Source: Mycolicibacterium hodleri (GTDB taxonomy: Bacteria; Actinomycetota; Actinomycetes; Mycobacteriales; Mycobacteriaceae). From it: 64,000 nt of DNA. Both the position numbers and the translations under genes were made by a program. The DNA lies in contig NZ_JACKTL010000026.1 in assembly GCF_025822245.1 (NCBI RefSeq), positions 1 to 64,000 of the forward strand, given 5' to 3'. A model generated the notes under the pieces. It was not told the DNA's origin. It made no database searches and saw only the letters and a program-made list of their open reading frames with translations. Below are positions 1-8,259 of the stretch, in pieces (the stretch's first letter is position 1; every line of letters starts with the position of its first letter).

Positions 1-172
1 CGGCACCCTGCCAGCGCGTCGCCTGCCAGGACCGGCCGGTCGCGGCCGCGACGTCGGCCAGGGCGGCCCGAATGCCGGCCAGCGCCGCCGCGGTGTCGGG
101 GGTTCCGGTGCCGACCGTCGCCTGCAGCTCGCGAAGGGATGCGGTCAGACCGGCCACCAGGGCGCTCGCCAC
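1..172 (-). CDS. Hypothetical protein, N-terminal part (runs off left edge)
   Basis: Only the first 57 codons are inside the window. The frame opens with GTG at 172, three bases after the TAA of the EspC-like gene upstream and in the same frame, so the two are probably co-translated. The visible peptide is Ala-rich, helical in character and carries a Trp pair (SWQATRWQG) near the edge. I do not recognise the family. Position after an EspC-like gene suggests a type VII secretion-associated protein, which is inference only. Confidence 0.45.
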   Translation of the reverse strand, partial: MASALVAGLTASLRELQATVGTGTPDTAAALAGIRAALADVAAATGRSWQATRWQGA

Positions 173-175
173 CGG

Positions 176-472
176 TTACGTTCCGATTCGCGAAATACTC
201 TGTCCGACATGATGTTCGGCGGAGTCGTACGCTTTCGCCGCGCTGCCCGCCACGTGCCTCGCCGCCGCACATCGCTCGGCCAGTTCGGTGGCATGGCGGG
301 CCTCCTGCAAGAGAGCGTCGTTGAGCGCAGCGAGAAACCCCGCCCCGACCGTGCCGAACGCGTCGGCCGCCACCCTCGAGGCCAGCAGGTTGGCCGCCAC
401 CGAGGTGAGGTCGTCGGCGTGAGCCCGCTGGGCGACGCTGAGCTCGTGAATGTCGGATGTATCGGCGATCAC
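176..472 (-). CDS. EspC-like (DUF2580) small secretion-associated protein
   Basis: Encodes 98 residues, close to the roughly 100-residue EspC/DUF2580 family of ESX-associated mycobacterial proteins. Like EspC it starts with a short strand-like segment, then two Ala-rich amphipathic helices separated near residues 40-50 (GTVGAGFLAALND), and a C-terminal segment with a YDSAE motif resembling the YSEADE of EspC. There is no signal peptide, as expected for a type VII substrate. The start is GTG at 472 with no obvious Shine-Dalgarno sequence. It is followed within 3 nt by another frame on the same strand. The family call rests on overall pattern and length. Confidence 0.6.
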   Translation of the reverse strand: MIADTSDIHELSVAQRAHADDLTSVAANLLASRVAADAFGTVGAGFLAALNDALLQEARHATELAERCAAARHVAGSAAKAYDSAEHHVGQSISRIGT

Positions 473-522
473 GGGAGGTATGACGTCGGCCAGACCGGTC
501 AGGTTCCATTAGGGTTCGCCGC

Positions 523-1146
523 ATGGACGTCCGCGTTGTCGATCACCCCCTCGCCGCCGCTCGGCTGACCACGCTGCGCGACGAGCGCACCGACAACGCC
601 GGTTTCCGATCGGCGTTGTGCGACCTCGCGTTGATGCTCGTCTACGAGGCCACCCGCGACGCCGCGTCGACGCCCGTGCCGATCCGCACGCCGATGGCCG
701 AGACCGTCGGCTCACGCCTGGCGTCACCCCCGCTGTTGGTGCCGGTGCTCCGGGCGGGTCTCGGGATGGTCGAGAAGGCGCACCAGCTGATCCCCGAGGC
801 GAAGGTGGGCTTCGTCGGCATGGCCCGCGACGAGGAGACCGCCCTGCCCACCCCGTACCTGGAGTCGCTTCCCGACGATCTCAGCGCCACGCCGGTGCTG
901 GTGCTCGACCCCATGCTCGCCACCGGGGGCTCGATGGCGCACACCCTGGGTCTGCTGCACGACCGCAACGCGGTCGACGTCACCGCGGTGTGCGTGGTGT
1001 GCGCACCGGAAGGCATTGCGGCACTTGAGAAGGTGTCGCCGAACCTGAAGTTGTACACCGCCGCCATCGACGACGGTCTCAACGAGGTGTCCTACATCAT
1101 GCCCGGACTGGGAGACGCGGGGGACCGTCAGTTCGGGCCGCGCTGA
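523..1146 (+). CDS. upp: Uracil phosphoribosyltransferase
   Basis: Converts uracil and PRPP to UMP in the cytosolic pyrimidine salvage pathway. The 207-residue length is standard. The PRPP-binding loop is [11 protein letters not shown] (about residues 127-137), and the C-terminal uracil-binding segment is [15 protein letters not shown], ending four residues later as in Upp. The start is ATG at 523, divergent from the EspC-like gene. The stop overlaps the stop of the convergent pmmB by 19 bp. It corresponds in position to Rv3309c of M. tuberculosis. Confidence 0.95.
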   Translation: MDVRVVDHPLAAARLTTLRDERTDNAGFRSALCDLALMLVYEATRDAASTPVPIRTPMAETVGSRLASPPLLVPVLRAGLGMVEKAHQLIPEAKVGFVGMARDEETALPTPYLESLPDDLSATPVLVLDPMLATGGSMAHTLGLLHDRNAVDVTAVCVVCAPEGIAALEKVSPNLKLYTAAIDDGLNEVSYIMPGLGDAGDRQFGPR

Positions 1147-2660
1147 AGCAGGCCGACCACGTCGTCCCGGAGGGCGGCGAGCATCGCGGCGGCATCCGCC
1201 CGGGCGGCGGTGACGTCGTCGCGCGGTGACAGTCGAATCTCCAGATACGCCTTGACCTTCGGCTCCGTCCCCGACGGACGGACGGCGACGCGTACCGACT
1301 CGCCGGTGTAGATCAGCGCGTCCGTGCGGTCGCGTCCGGAGCGCGTCAGCAGGTCGGTCACCGCCACCGGTTCGTCGGCGAGCCGAGTGGGGGGATGGGC
1401 ACGAAGGCGCTCGACGAGGGCCGCGTCCGCAGGCACCGACACCGCGGCGGTGGTGTGCACGCCGTGCCGACGGGCGAGTACGTCCAGCGCGTCGGGCACG
1501 GTGCGGCCCTCGTCGCGGAGCACCGACACCAGGTCGCAGACGAGCACGGCGGCGCTGATCCCGTCCTTGTCGCGGACGGCACCGGGGTCGACGCAGTGGC
1601 CGATCGCCTCCTCGTAGGCGTAGACCAGCGTGCAGCCCGGAAGGTCCTCGTCGGCGCGCGCCAGCCACTTGAACCCGGTCAGGGTCTCGGCGTGCCGCGC
1701 GCCGTGGTGCGCGGCGATGGCGGCCAACATGCGCGACGACACCACGGTGCTGGCGACCATGCTGGCCGCCGTCACCTCGCCGGGATCGATCTGCGACAGG
1801 ATGTAATCGCCTAGCAGCCAACCCGTTTCGTCGCCGGAGAGCATCCGCCACCCGGTCGGTGTCGGAATGCCGACGGCACACCTGTCGGCGTCGGGGTCCA
1901 GGGCGATCGCGACGTCGGCGTCCACGTCGGCCGCGAGGGCCAGCAGCAGATCGGTGGCCCCGGGCTCCTCTGGGTTGGGGAAGTCCACCGTCGGAAAGTC
2001 GGGGTCGGGGGAGTACTGCTCGGTGACGACGTGGACGTCGTCGAAGCCCGCCTCCCGCAGTGTCAGAAGAGCGGGCTCCCCGCCGACGCCGTGCATCGGC
2101 GTCAGGGCGATCCGGACGTTGCCGGTGCCCCGCCGCACGCTCGAGGCTCGGCGGACGTAGTCCCCGATTAGGTCGGTGGTGGCCGGCGCGACCTCGGTGC
2201 GGGCGACGTCGGCAGGAGCCTCGGCCATGGCCGCTTCGATCTCGCGGTCGGTGGGCGGGACGATCTGCAGGCCGCCGTCGAGGTACACCTTGTAGCCGTT
2301 GTCCGACGGCGGGTTGTGCGACGCCGTGATCTGCACCCCGGCCACGGCGGTGAAGCGCCGGACGCCAAAGGCGACGACCGGCGTTGGCGCGGGATCGGGC
2401 AGCAGGACGACGGAGAAGCCCGCGGCGGCAAGCACTTCGGCGGTCGCCAAGGCGAAGTCGTCGGAGTTGTGGCGGGCGTCGCGGCCCACCACGACCGTCG
2501 ACCCGCCGAGGCCGCGGTCGTTGAGGACCGTCGCCAGCGCCCACGTCGCCGACGTCACCGTCTCGACGTTCATGCCTCCCGGCCCCGGGCGCATCGGTCC
2601 GCGAAGCCCGGCGGTACCGAAGGTGAGACGTTGCGGGGAGGGTTCGGCCATGGGGCTCAT
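1128..2660 (-). CDS. pmmB: Phospho-sugar mutase (phosphomannomutase PmmB type)
   Basis: Alpha-D-phosphohexomutase superfamily enzyme interconverting hexose 1- and 6-phosphates, or pentose phosphates. All four family signatures are visible: phosphoserine loop [13 protein letters not shown], metal-binding DPDADR, sugar-binding GDETGW, and phosphate-binding RPSGTEPK near the C-terminus. The N-terminal homology begins at [10 protein letters not shown]. Three in-frame ATGs exist (2684, 2660, 2651). I chose 2660 because GGTGGTGA lies 7 nt upstream, whereas the ATG at 2684 lies inside a short genomic repeat. The protein would be 510 residues, slightly shorter at the N-terminus than the M. tuberculosis protein as I recall it. 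It converges on upp with a 19 bp overlap. Adjacency to deoD, as in Rv3307-Rv3308, is interrupted here by MarR/AbrB. Confidence 0.9.
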   Translation of the reverse strand: MSPMAEPSPQRLTFGTAGLRGPMRPGPGGMNVETVTSATWALATVLNDRGLGGSTVVVGRDARHNSDDFALATAEVLAAAGFSVVLLPDPAPTPVVAFGVRRFTAVAGVQITASHNPPSDNGYKVYLDGGLQIVPPTDREIEAAMAEAPADVARTEVAPATTDLIGDYVRRASSVRRGTGNVRIALTPMHGVGGEPALLTLREAGFDDVHVVTEQYSPDPDFPTVDFPNPEEPGATDLLLALAADVDADVAIALDPDADRCAVGIPTPTGWRMLSGDETGWLLGDYILSQIDPGEVTAASMVASTVVSSRMLAAIAAHHGARHAETLTGFKWLARADEDLPGCTLVYAYEEAIGHCVDPGAVRDKDGISAAVLVCDLVSVLRDEGRTVPDALDVLARRHGVHTTAAVSVPADAALVERLRAHPPTRLADEPVAVTDLLTRSGRDRTDALIYTGESVRVAVRPSGTEPKVKAYLEIRLSPRDDVTAARADAAAMLAALRDDVVGLLQRGPN

Positions 2661-2684
2661 TGTGCCGTCACCACCAGGCGTCAT

Positions 2685-2739
2685 CGCTCTTCGCGCAAGC
2701 GCTCATCGGGTCTCACGCTCTTCGCGCAAGCGCTCATCG
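2685..2739. repeat. Two copies of a 24-bp repeat, 31-bp period
   Basis: The 24-mer that begins CGCTCTTCGCGCAAGCGCTC occurs at 2685-2708 and again at 2716-2739. Its reverse complement is the core of the tandem array at 5191-5325. The right copy encodes the last residues of the MarR protein (DERLREE), and the left copy supplies the MarR stop codon and abuts an ATG of pmmB. Confidence 0.85.
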
Positions 2740-3161
2740 CCGTCGGCGAGCTTGCGCAGTACCGGCGCCACCAGCATCAGCAGGTTGAACTCCAACTCGG
2801 TCAGCGATTCGCGCATGGCGGAGTTGAGCCACTCGTCGCGCTCGGCCCGGTCCTGCTCGAGGAGGCGCATGCCGTCGTCCGTCACCTCGATCAGCTGGCG
2901 GCGTCGATCGTCGTCGTCGGTTCGGCGAGCCACCAGGCCGCGTGCCTCCAGATGGTTGATGCCGTCGGTCAGCGATTGCACGCGGACGTGCATGCGGGTG
3001 GCGAGCTCGGCCGGGGTCGTGACGCCGGCCCGGCTCACCTCGCCGAGGACCTGCTGCTGGCTCAGCGTCAGGCCGTTGTCGCTGCGGTGGCGGCGAAGCT
3101 GGCGGGTCAGGGCCATGATGGATTCCCGCAGCTCGGTCGCATTAGCGGTACTGGAGCGCAT
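2703..3161 (-). CDS. MarR-family transcriptional regulator
   Basis: Winged helix-turn-helix regulator of the MarR family. The DNA-binding part runs roughly from residue 30 (LTLSQQQVLGEVSRAG) through TPAELATRMHVRVQSLTDGINHLEARGLVAR, and the wing is RRTDDDDRRRQL. Helical dimerisation segments follow. I chose ATG at 3161 (152 residues). TATAAC lies 6 nt upstream of it, the arrangement of a leaderless mycobacterial transcript, while an upstream ATG at 3182 would place the palindromes inside the gene. It is divergent from an AbrB-type membrane protein, its likely target. The last residues GDERLREERETR are encoded by a genomic repeat, so the native C-terminus has probably been replaced. Confidence 0.85.
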   Translation of the reverse strand: MRSSTANATELRESIMALTRQLRRHRSDNGLTLSQQQVLGEVSRAGVTTPAELATRMHVRVQSLTDGINHLEARGLVARRTDDDDRRRQLIEVTDDGMRLLEQDRAERDEWLNSAMRESLTELEFNLLMLVAPVLRKLADGDERLREERETR

Positions 3162-3163
3162 TA

Positions 3164-3190
3164 CCAAGTTATACCTTGGCATTGGCCAAT
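3164..3190. promoter_or_regulatory. Candidate MarR operator and leaderless promoter
   Basis: CCAAGTTATACCTTGG (3164-3179) has 5-bp inverted arms around a 6-bp centre and covers the minus-strand -10 hexamer TATAAC that sits 6 nt before the MarR ATG. ATTGGCCAAT (3181-3190) is a perfect 10-bp palindrome next to it. Both lie in the divergent gap with the AbrB-type gene, so autoregulation plus control of the neighbour is likely. This is inferred from position and symmetry. Confidence 0.55.
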
Positions 3191-3237
3191 CTACTGCCAG
3201 GTTGAGATCATGAAATCACAAGCGCATACTTGTCTTC

Positions 3238-4338
3238 ATGTGGAAGTGGGTGCTGCTCGTCGCGGTCACGGTCGCGGTGACCGTGCCGCTGGATCTGATC
3301 GGTGTTCCCTCCGCGGCGCTGTTCGCCGCGCTGATCGTCGGCATCGTTCTGGCGCTCGTCTCCCTCGCGCCGGCGGGCGTCCCCCGCAAGGCGGGCATCG
3401 CGGCCCAGGGCGTGCTGGGCGTCTACATCGGCACGATGGTCCACCGCGACGCGCTCACGGCACTCGGGTCGGACTGGCCGATCGTCCTCGGCGTTGCGGT
3501 GTCCACGCTGGTGCTCAGCATCGGCGCGGGCGCACTGTTGGGCTTGCACCGCGACATGAGCCCGCTCACCGGATCGCTGGCCCTGGTGGCCGGCGGTGCC
3601 TCCGGACTCGTCGCGATCGCCCGTGAACTCGGCGGCGACGATCGCGTCGTCGCCGTGGTGCAGTACCTGCGGGTGGCGTTGATCACCGCGTCGATGCCCG
3701 TCGTGGTCACCGTCGTCTATCACGCCGAGAAGTCCGGGCACGCCGCCGCGCCGGCCACCCAAGGCGACTCGGCGCCGTGGTACCTGAGCATCGCGATGCT
3801 GGTGGTGATCGTCCTCGTCGGGGCCACCGCCGGCCGGCTCGCCCGAATGCCGGGATCGGGGCTGCTCGGTCCCATGGCCGTCACCATCGCCCTCGAACTG
3901 ACCGGGACGTCGTTCGGGCTCGCGGTGCCAATGGCCCTGGTGCAGCTCGGCTACGCGGTGATCGGGTGGCAGGCCGGTGTCGCGTTCACCCGCGAATCCA
4001 TGCGTGCGATCGGTCGTGCCCTACCGGCGGCCCTGAGCCTCATCGTCGTGCTCAACGTGGCGTGCGCGGGACTTGGCGTCCTCCTGGCCCACGTCACCGG
4101 CATCAGCATGCTCGAGGGCTATCTGTCGACGAGTCCCGGTGGCATCTATGCCGTGCTGGCCACGGCCGTCGAGACCGGCTCGAACGTCACGTTCATCGTC
4201 GCCGCGCAAGTCGTGCGGGTGCTGCTGATGCTGTTCGCCGCGCCGCTGATCGCCCGCGGACTGTCGAAGCTCACGCAGCGTCCTCACACGCGCGCGAGCA
4301 CCTCCGACAGCAGGGAACCCATCCGCGTCGCCGACTGA
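3238..4338 (+). CDS. AbrB-family (ammonia-monooxygenase-like) membrane protein
   Basis: A 366-residue, highly hydrophobic protein of the membrane AbrB family (two internal repeats of about 155 residues). Glycine-rich loops recur as [19 protein letters not shown] in the first half and [21 protein letters not shown] in the second, each followed by a V-Q/A-x-x-R-V helix end (VQYLRV, AQVVRV). Around ten membrane segments are expected. The biochemical role of the family is unknown despite names such as regulator or ammonia monooxygenase. It starts at ATG 3238, 7 nt after CATACT, so it may be leaderless. It is divergent from MarR and overlaps the convergent deoD end by 55 bp. Confidence 0.8.
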   Translation: MWKWVLLVAVTVAVTVPLDLIGVPSAALFAALIVGIVLALVSLAPAGVPRKAGIAAQGVLGVYIGTMVHRDALTALGSDWPIVLGVAVSTLVLSIGAGALLGLHRDMSPLTGSLALVAGGASGLVAIARELGGDDRVVAVVQYLRVALITASMPVVVTVVYHAEKSGHAAAPATQGDSAPWYLSIAMLVVIVLVGATAGRLARMPGSGLLGPMAVTIALELTGTSFGLAVPMALVQLGYAVIGWQAGVAFTRESMRAIGRALPAALSLIVVLNVACAGLGVLLAHVTGISMLEGYLSTSPGGIYAVLATAVETGSNVTFIVAAQVVRVLLMLFAAPLIARGLSKLTQRPHTRASTSDSREPIRVAD

Positions 4339-5090
4339 CGGCCCGCGTCGAGCACCTCGGCGTGGCTCAACGGCGCACCGGTCATGCCTGCCGCCAGGTT
4401 CGTCACCAGCGAGACGCCGAGCACTTCGGCGCCGCCCGCGCGCGCGGCGATCGTCTCGTGCACCGTCGACATGCCCACCATGTCGGCGCCGAGCGTCCGC
4501 AGCATCCGGATCTCCGCCGGTGTCTCGTAGTGCGGGCCGGGCAACCCCGCGTACACGCCCTCGGCCAGGGACGGGTCGACCTCGCGGGCGAGCGCCCGAA
4601 GGCGGGGCGAGTACGCGTCGATGAGGTCGACGAACTGCGCACCCACCAGGGGCGAGCGCGCCGTCAGGTTGAGGTGATCGCTTATCAGCACCGGCTGGCC
4701 CACCGCGTGATCCTCGCGTAGTCCGCCCGCCGCGTTGGTGAGCACCACGCTGCGTACGCCCGCCGCGCAGGCCGTCCGCACCGGATGCACGACGTGCCGC
4801 AGGTCGTGTCCCTCGTAGGCGTGGATCCGGCCGAGCAGCACCAGGACTCGCGTGCTTCCGACCGTCACCGCCAGCGCCTGGCCGCCGTGACCCGCCGCCG
4901 ACGGCGGGGTGAAGCCTGGCAGCTCGGCCATCGGCACGACCGCCGACGGGTCGCCGAGCTCGGCGGCGGCCGGCGCCCATCCCGAACCGAGGACGACGGC
5001 GACGTCGAACGCGTCGACGCCGGTGCGGACCAGCAGTGCGGCCGCGGCCTCGTCGGCCAGGGACTGTGGGTCGCTCGCTGCAGTGGTCAC
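4284..5090 (-). CDS. deoD: Purine nucleoside phosphorylase
   Basis: Phosphorolysis of purine nucleosides to free base and (deoxy)ribose 1-phosphate, trimeric PNP family. Signatures: phosphate loop VVLGSGWAP near the N-terminus, [28 protein letters not shown], and the purine-binding VTNLAAGM segment. The GTG at 5090 gives 268 residues, which I recall as the length of the M. tuberculosis enzyme. TACGCT lies 8 nt upstream, consistent with a leaderless start. An upstream in-frame ATG at 5141 would add 17 residues of low-complexity sequence. It is convergent with the AbrB-type gene (55 bp overlap). Confidence 0.93.
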   Translation of the reverse strand: MTTAASDPQSLADEAAAALLVRTGVDAFDVAVVLGSGWAPAAAELGDPSAVVPMAELPGFTPPSAAGHGGQALAVTVGSTRVLVLLGRIHAYEGHDLRHVVHPVRTACAAGVRSVVLTNAAGGLREDHAVGQPVLISDHLNLTARSPLVGAQFVDLIDAYSPRLRALAREVDPSLAEGVYAGLPGPHYETPAEIRMLRTLGADMVGMSTVHETIAARAGGAEVLGVSLVTNLAAGMTGAPLSHAEVLDAGRQSATRMGSLLSEVLARV

Positions 5091-5190
5091 GGCGGGAAAG
5101 CGTACCGGCGGACAGGGCGACGGCGCCGAGACTGCGCCCACTGCGGAGAAGTGCGAGTAGCCGTCGCGGTGAGCGCAGTCTCGGCGTCAC

Positions 5191-5325
5191 GGTCGGTGAT
5201 GAGCGCTTGCGCGAAGAACAAACGGTCGGTGATGAGCGCTTGCGCGAAGAACAAACGGTCGGTGATGAGCGCTTGCGCGAAGAACAAACGGTCGGTGACT
5301 TGCGCGAAGAACAAACGGTCGGTGA
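5191..5325 (+). repeat. Tandem 33-bp repeat array
   Basis: Three contiguous identical 33-bp units start at 5191, 5224 and 5257. Each opens GGTCGGTGATGAGCGCTTGC and ends GAAGAACAAAC. A fourth unit of 27 bp at 5290 lacks six bases (TGAGCG), and a 9-bp stub (GGTCGGTGA) follows at 5317. The core is the reverse complement of the repeats at 2685-2739. All units are multiples of three and stay open in several frames. The stub runs into the probable amiB1 promoter. There are no unique spacers, so it is not CRISPR. Confidence 0.9.
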
Positions 5326-5331
5326 GATACT
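5326..5331 (+). promoter_or_regulatory. Candidate -10 hexamer for leaderless amiB1 transcript
   Basis: GATACT ends 6 nt before the amiB1 ATG at 5338, with no Shine-Dalgarno sequence in between. It begins directly after the stub of the repeat array, so the array occupies the -35 and upstream region of this promoter. Confidence 0.45.
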
Positions 5332-5337
5332 GCTCCG

Positions 5338-6522
5338 ATGCCAACCGCCACAGCGTCGACGATCGTCGAGGACGTCGTGCAGCGACGTCGTGGCGACCTC
5401 GTCGAGCTGTCCCACTCGATCCACGCCGAGCCGGAGTTGGCATTCGCCGAGCACCGCAGCTGCGCCAAGACCCAGGCGCTGGTCACCGAACGTGGCTTCG
5501 AGGTCACGCCCGGGGTGGCGGGGCTGGACACCGCGTTCCGCGCCGTCTTCGGCAGCGGCTCACTGGTCGTCGGCATCTGCGCGGAATACGACGCGCTGCC
5601 CGGCATCGGCCACGCCTGCGGACACAACATCATCGCGGCCTCCGCGGTCGGCACGGCCCTGGCGCTCGCCGAGGTCGCCGACCAGCTGGACCTGACCGTC
5701 GTCCTGCTCGGCACCCCCGCGGAGGAGGCCGGTGGCGGCAAGGCGCTCATGCTGGAGGCCGGCGTCTTCGACGACGTCGTGGCGACGGTGATGCTGCACG
5801 CCGGGCCGATCGACATCGCCCGCGCGCGCTCGCTGGCACTGTCCCAGGTGGCCGTGGAGTACCTCGGCCGCGAAGCCCATGCCGCCGTTGCGCCCTATCT
5901 GGGCCTGAACGCCGCCGACGCGATCACGGTGTCGCAGGTGGCGATCGGGCTGCTGCGTCAGCAGCTTGCGCCGGGTCAGATGGTGCACGGCATCGTGACC
6001 GACGGCGGCCAGGCCACCAACGTGATTCCGGCGCGCACCGAGATGCATTACACGATGCGGGCCAACGACTCCGGATCGCTGCAGGAGCTCGAGGCCAGGA
6101 TGTCGGACTGCTTCTTGTCCGGTGCGGTGGCCACGGGCTGCGGTCATCAGGTCGAGTCAACCGAACCGTCCTACCTCGAGCTGACGCCCGACAAATGGCT
6201 TGCCGACGTCTTCCGCGCCGAGATGGTGCGTGTGGGCAGGACGCCCGTCGCCGCGGAGTTCGAGGCGGCGCTTCCGCTGGGCAGTACCGACATGGGTAAC
6301 GTCACGCAGTTCATGCCGGGCATCCATCCGATCGTCGGCATCGACGCCGACGGCGCTTCCATCCATCAGCAGGCGTTCGCGGCGGCTGCCGCCGGACCGA
6401 GCGCCGACAAGGCCGTCATCGAGGGAGCCGTCATGCTGGCCCGCACCGTCGTGGAGCTCGCCGAGACACCCGCCGAGCGCGACAGGGTGCTCGAGCTCAA
6501 GGCGGGGCGGGCTCGCTCGTGA
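5338..6522 (+). CDS. amiB1: M20-family amidohydrolase AmiB1 type
   Basis: Zinc-dependent cytosolic amidohydrolase/peptidase of the M20 family (394 residues). Metal-site motifs are AEYDALPGIGHACGHN (about residues 82-97) and the catalytic-glutamate stretch GTPAEEAGGGKALMLEAG. A dimerisation lid domain follows (HAAVAPYLGLNAADA). The exact substrate is unknown; paralogues cleave N-acyl amino acids or small amides. It starts at ATG 5338 after a -10-like hexamer. The stop overlaps the start of the second M20 gene by 4 nt (GTGA), so the pair is translationally coupled. The order matches Rv3306c-Rv3305c. Confidence 0.88.
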   Translation: MPTATASTIVEDVVQRRRGDLVELSHSIHAEPELAFAEHRSCAKTQALVTERGFEVTPGVAGLDTAFRAVFGSGSLVVGICAEYDALPGIGHACGHNIIAASAVGTALALAEVADQLDLTVVLLGTPAEEAGGGKALMLEAGVFDDVVATVMLHAGPIDIARARSLALSQVAVEYLGREAHAAVAPYLGLNAADAITVSQVAIGLLRQQLAPGQMVHGIVTDGGQATNVIPARTEMHYTMRANDSGSLQELEARMSDCFLSGAVATGCGHQVESTEPSYLELTPDKWLADVFRAEMVRVGRTPVAAEFEAALPLGSTDMGNVTQFMPGIHPIVGIDADGASIHQQAFAAAAAGPSADKAVIEGAVMLARTVVELAETPAERDRVLELKAGRARS

Positions 6523-7697
6523 GCATTCAGGATTCGACCAACGCGTGGCTGGCGGCTCACTACGACGAGCTGGTGGCCTGGCGACGACACATCCATCAGC
6601 ACCCCGAGCTGGGGCGCCAGGAGTTCGACACCACGCAGTTCGTGGCGTCGCGGCTGGCCGACGCCGGTCTGAACCCCAAGGTGCTGCCGGGCGGCACCGG
6701 CCTGACGTGTGACTTCGGGCCCGAGCACGCCCCGCGAATCGCACTGCGCGCCGACATGGACGCGCTGCCGATGGCCGAGCGGACGGGGTTGTCGTTCGCG
6801 TCCGTGACGCCGGGCGTCACACACGCCTGTGGTCACGACGGTCACACGGCGGTGCTGCTGGGCGCGGGGCTGGCGCTGGCGTCGGTCCCGGAACTCCCCG
6901 TCGGGGTGCGACTGTTGTTCCAGCCGGCCGAGGAGTTGATGCCCGGCGGCGCCATCGACGCGATCGCCGCCGGCGCCCTGAACGGGGTGTCGCGGATCTT
7001 CGCGCTGCACTGTGACCCTCGTCTGGAGGTCGGCAAGGTCGCCATCCGCCCGGGACCGATCACCTCGGCGGCCGACCAGGTCGAGATCACGTTGCACTCA
7101 CCGGGCGGCCACACGTCGCGTCCGCATCTGACCGGCGATCTGGTGTACGCGCTGGGCACCCTGATCACGGGCGTCCCCGGTGTCCTGTCGCGGCGGGTGG
7201 ACCCGCGCAACAGCACCGTCATGGTGTGGGGCGCGGTCAACGCGGGCGTCGCGGCCAACGCCATCCCGCAGACGGGCAGCATCGCGGGCACCATTCGCAC
7301 CGCGAGTCGCGAAGCCTGGGTAGCGATGGAAGAGCTTGTCCGCGAGATCGTTTCGTCGCTGCTGGCCCCCCTGCAGGTGCAGTACAGCGTGCACTACCGC
7401 CGCGGCGTGCCGCCGGTGGTCAACGAGTCGGTCTCGACGCGGATCTTCACCCACGCCATCGAGGCCATCAGCCCCGACGCCCTGACGGACACTCGCCAGT
7501 CCGGTGGCGGAGAGGACTTCTCCTGGTATCTCGAGGACGTCCCCGGCGCCATGGCCCGACTCGGCGTGTGGCCGGGCGTCGGCCCCCAACTCGACCTGCA
7601 TCAGCCGACCTTCGACCTCGACGAGAGGGCGCTGGGCGTGGGCGTTCGGGTGTTCGCCAACATCATCGAGCAGAGCGTCGGACTCACCGACGGCTAG
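6519..7697 (+). CDS. amiA1: M20-family amidohydrolase AmiA1 type
   Basis: A 392-residue M20D-like N-acyl-amino-acid amidohydrolase. Visible motifs are ALRADMDALPMAERTG, HACGHDGHTAVLLGAG (metal ligands) and LLFQPAEELMPGGA (catalytic Glu pair); GGHTSRPH lies in the lid domain and GGGEDFSWYLEDVPG near the C-terminus carries a further ligand. GTG at 6519 overlaps the amiB1 stop by 4 nt. It ends 7 bp before the stop of the convergent cyclotransferase-like gene. Confidence 0.88.
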   Translation: MSIQDSTNAWLAAHYDELVAWRRHIHQHPELGRQEFDTTQFVASRLADAGLNPKVLPGGTGLTCDFGPEHAPRIALRADMDALPMAERTGLSFASVTPGVTHACGHDGHTAVLLGAGLALASVPELPVGVRLLFQPAEELMPGGAIDAIAAGALNGVSRIFALHCDPRLEVGKVAIRPGPITSAADQVEITLHSPGGHTSRPHLTGDLVYALGTLITGVPGVLSRRVDPRNSTVMVWGAVNAGVAANAIPQTGSIAGTIRTASREAWVAMEELVREIVSSLLAPLQVQYSVHYRRGVPPVVNESVSTRIFTHAIEAISPDALTDTRQSGGGEDFSWYLEDVPGAMARLGVWPGVGPQLDLHQPTFDLDERALGVGVRVFANIIEQSVGLTDG

Positions 7698-7704
7698 CGC
7701 TTGG

Positions 7705-8178
7705 CTACGTGCCGGGGCCGATGTTGCGTGCCGGCCGGGTGCGCAGATCGTGTACGTATTCCGGTGGTGCGCCTGCGATCTCGGCCGCCTCGGACATCAC
7801 GCCGAGGTAGCGGGCCGAGGGAATCCCGCCCTCCCAGGCGTCGACGACGTAGAGCCAGGCCAGCACCGGATCGGTGCTGGTGTCGGAGGATTCGCGGTGC
7901 ACCCGGCAACGGATCTTCTTGTGGAAGCCGAGCTCCGAGCCCTCCCACCGGTCGAGGTTCTCCTCGTCTTCCTTGGTCATGTCGTACAGGACGACGAAGA
8001 CCTTCGACAGGGGATCCTCGACGAGGGTCGCCAGGGCTCCCTCCCAGCTGAGATCCTCGCCACCAAAGGTCAGTCGCCACCCATGTATCCACCCCGTCCC
8101 CGCCATCGGCGAGTGGGGTGCACGCTGCAACATCTGCTCCGGATGCATGTTCGATCCGTAGGCGGCGTAGATCGGCAC
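7705..8178 (-). CDS. Gamma-glutamylcyclotransferase-fold protein (Rv3304-like)
   Basis: A 157-residue protein of the gamma-glutamylcyclotransferase/AIG2-like fold. It has the diagnostic N-terminal YAAYGSNM substrate loop and a later acidic DRWEGSELG segment. The substrate is unknown. I placed the start at GTG 8178, since TAGGCT lies 7 nt upstream (leaderless pattern) and the length then matches Rv3304 as I recall it. The in-frame sequence further upstream has no family similarity. It is divergent from lpdA. Confidence 0.8.
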   Translation of the reverse strand: MPIYAAYGSNMHPEQMLQRAPHSPMAGTGWIHGWRLTFGGEDLSWEGALATLVEDPLSKVFVVLYDMTKEDEENLDRWEGSELGFHKKIRCRVHRESSDTSTDPVLAWLYVVDAWEGGIPSARYLGVMSEAAEIAGAPPEYVHDLRTRPARNIGPGT

Positions 8179-8259
8179 GGCGGTAAGCCTAAGGGGTCGA
8201 TCTACGCCCAGTCGGTTAACCACCGGGTTGAGTTGGACACAGCAGACTAGGTTGGTCCC

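Noticed and set aside
724..2544. 606-codon frame on the minus strand overlapping pmmB and upp
   Set aside because: Arg/Gly-rich translation without family motifs, in another frame of the well-supported pmmB. It is a GC-rich shadow.
5191..5325. Tandem repeats as a CRISPR array
   Set aside because: Units are directly adjacent with no variable spacers, only four copies exist, and no cas gene is present.
5187..5454. Repeat-derived peptides (MSACAKN, DERLREEQT, LFFAQA) as genes
   Set aside because: They arise because 33- and 27-bp units keep every frame open. There is no start context, and deoD and amiB1 have better-supported starts on either side.
4021..5454. 477-codon minus frame across the AbrB end, deoD and repeats
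   Set aside because: It conflicts with deoD in the correct frame and includes a repeat-derived peptide run.
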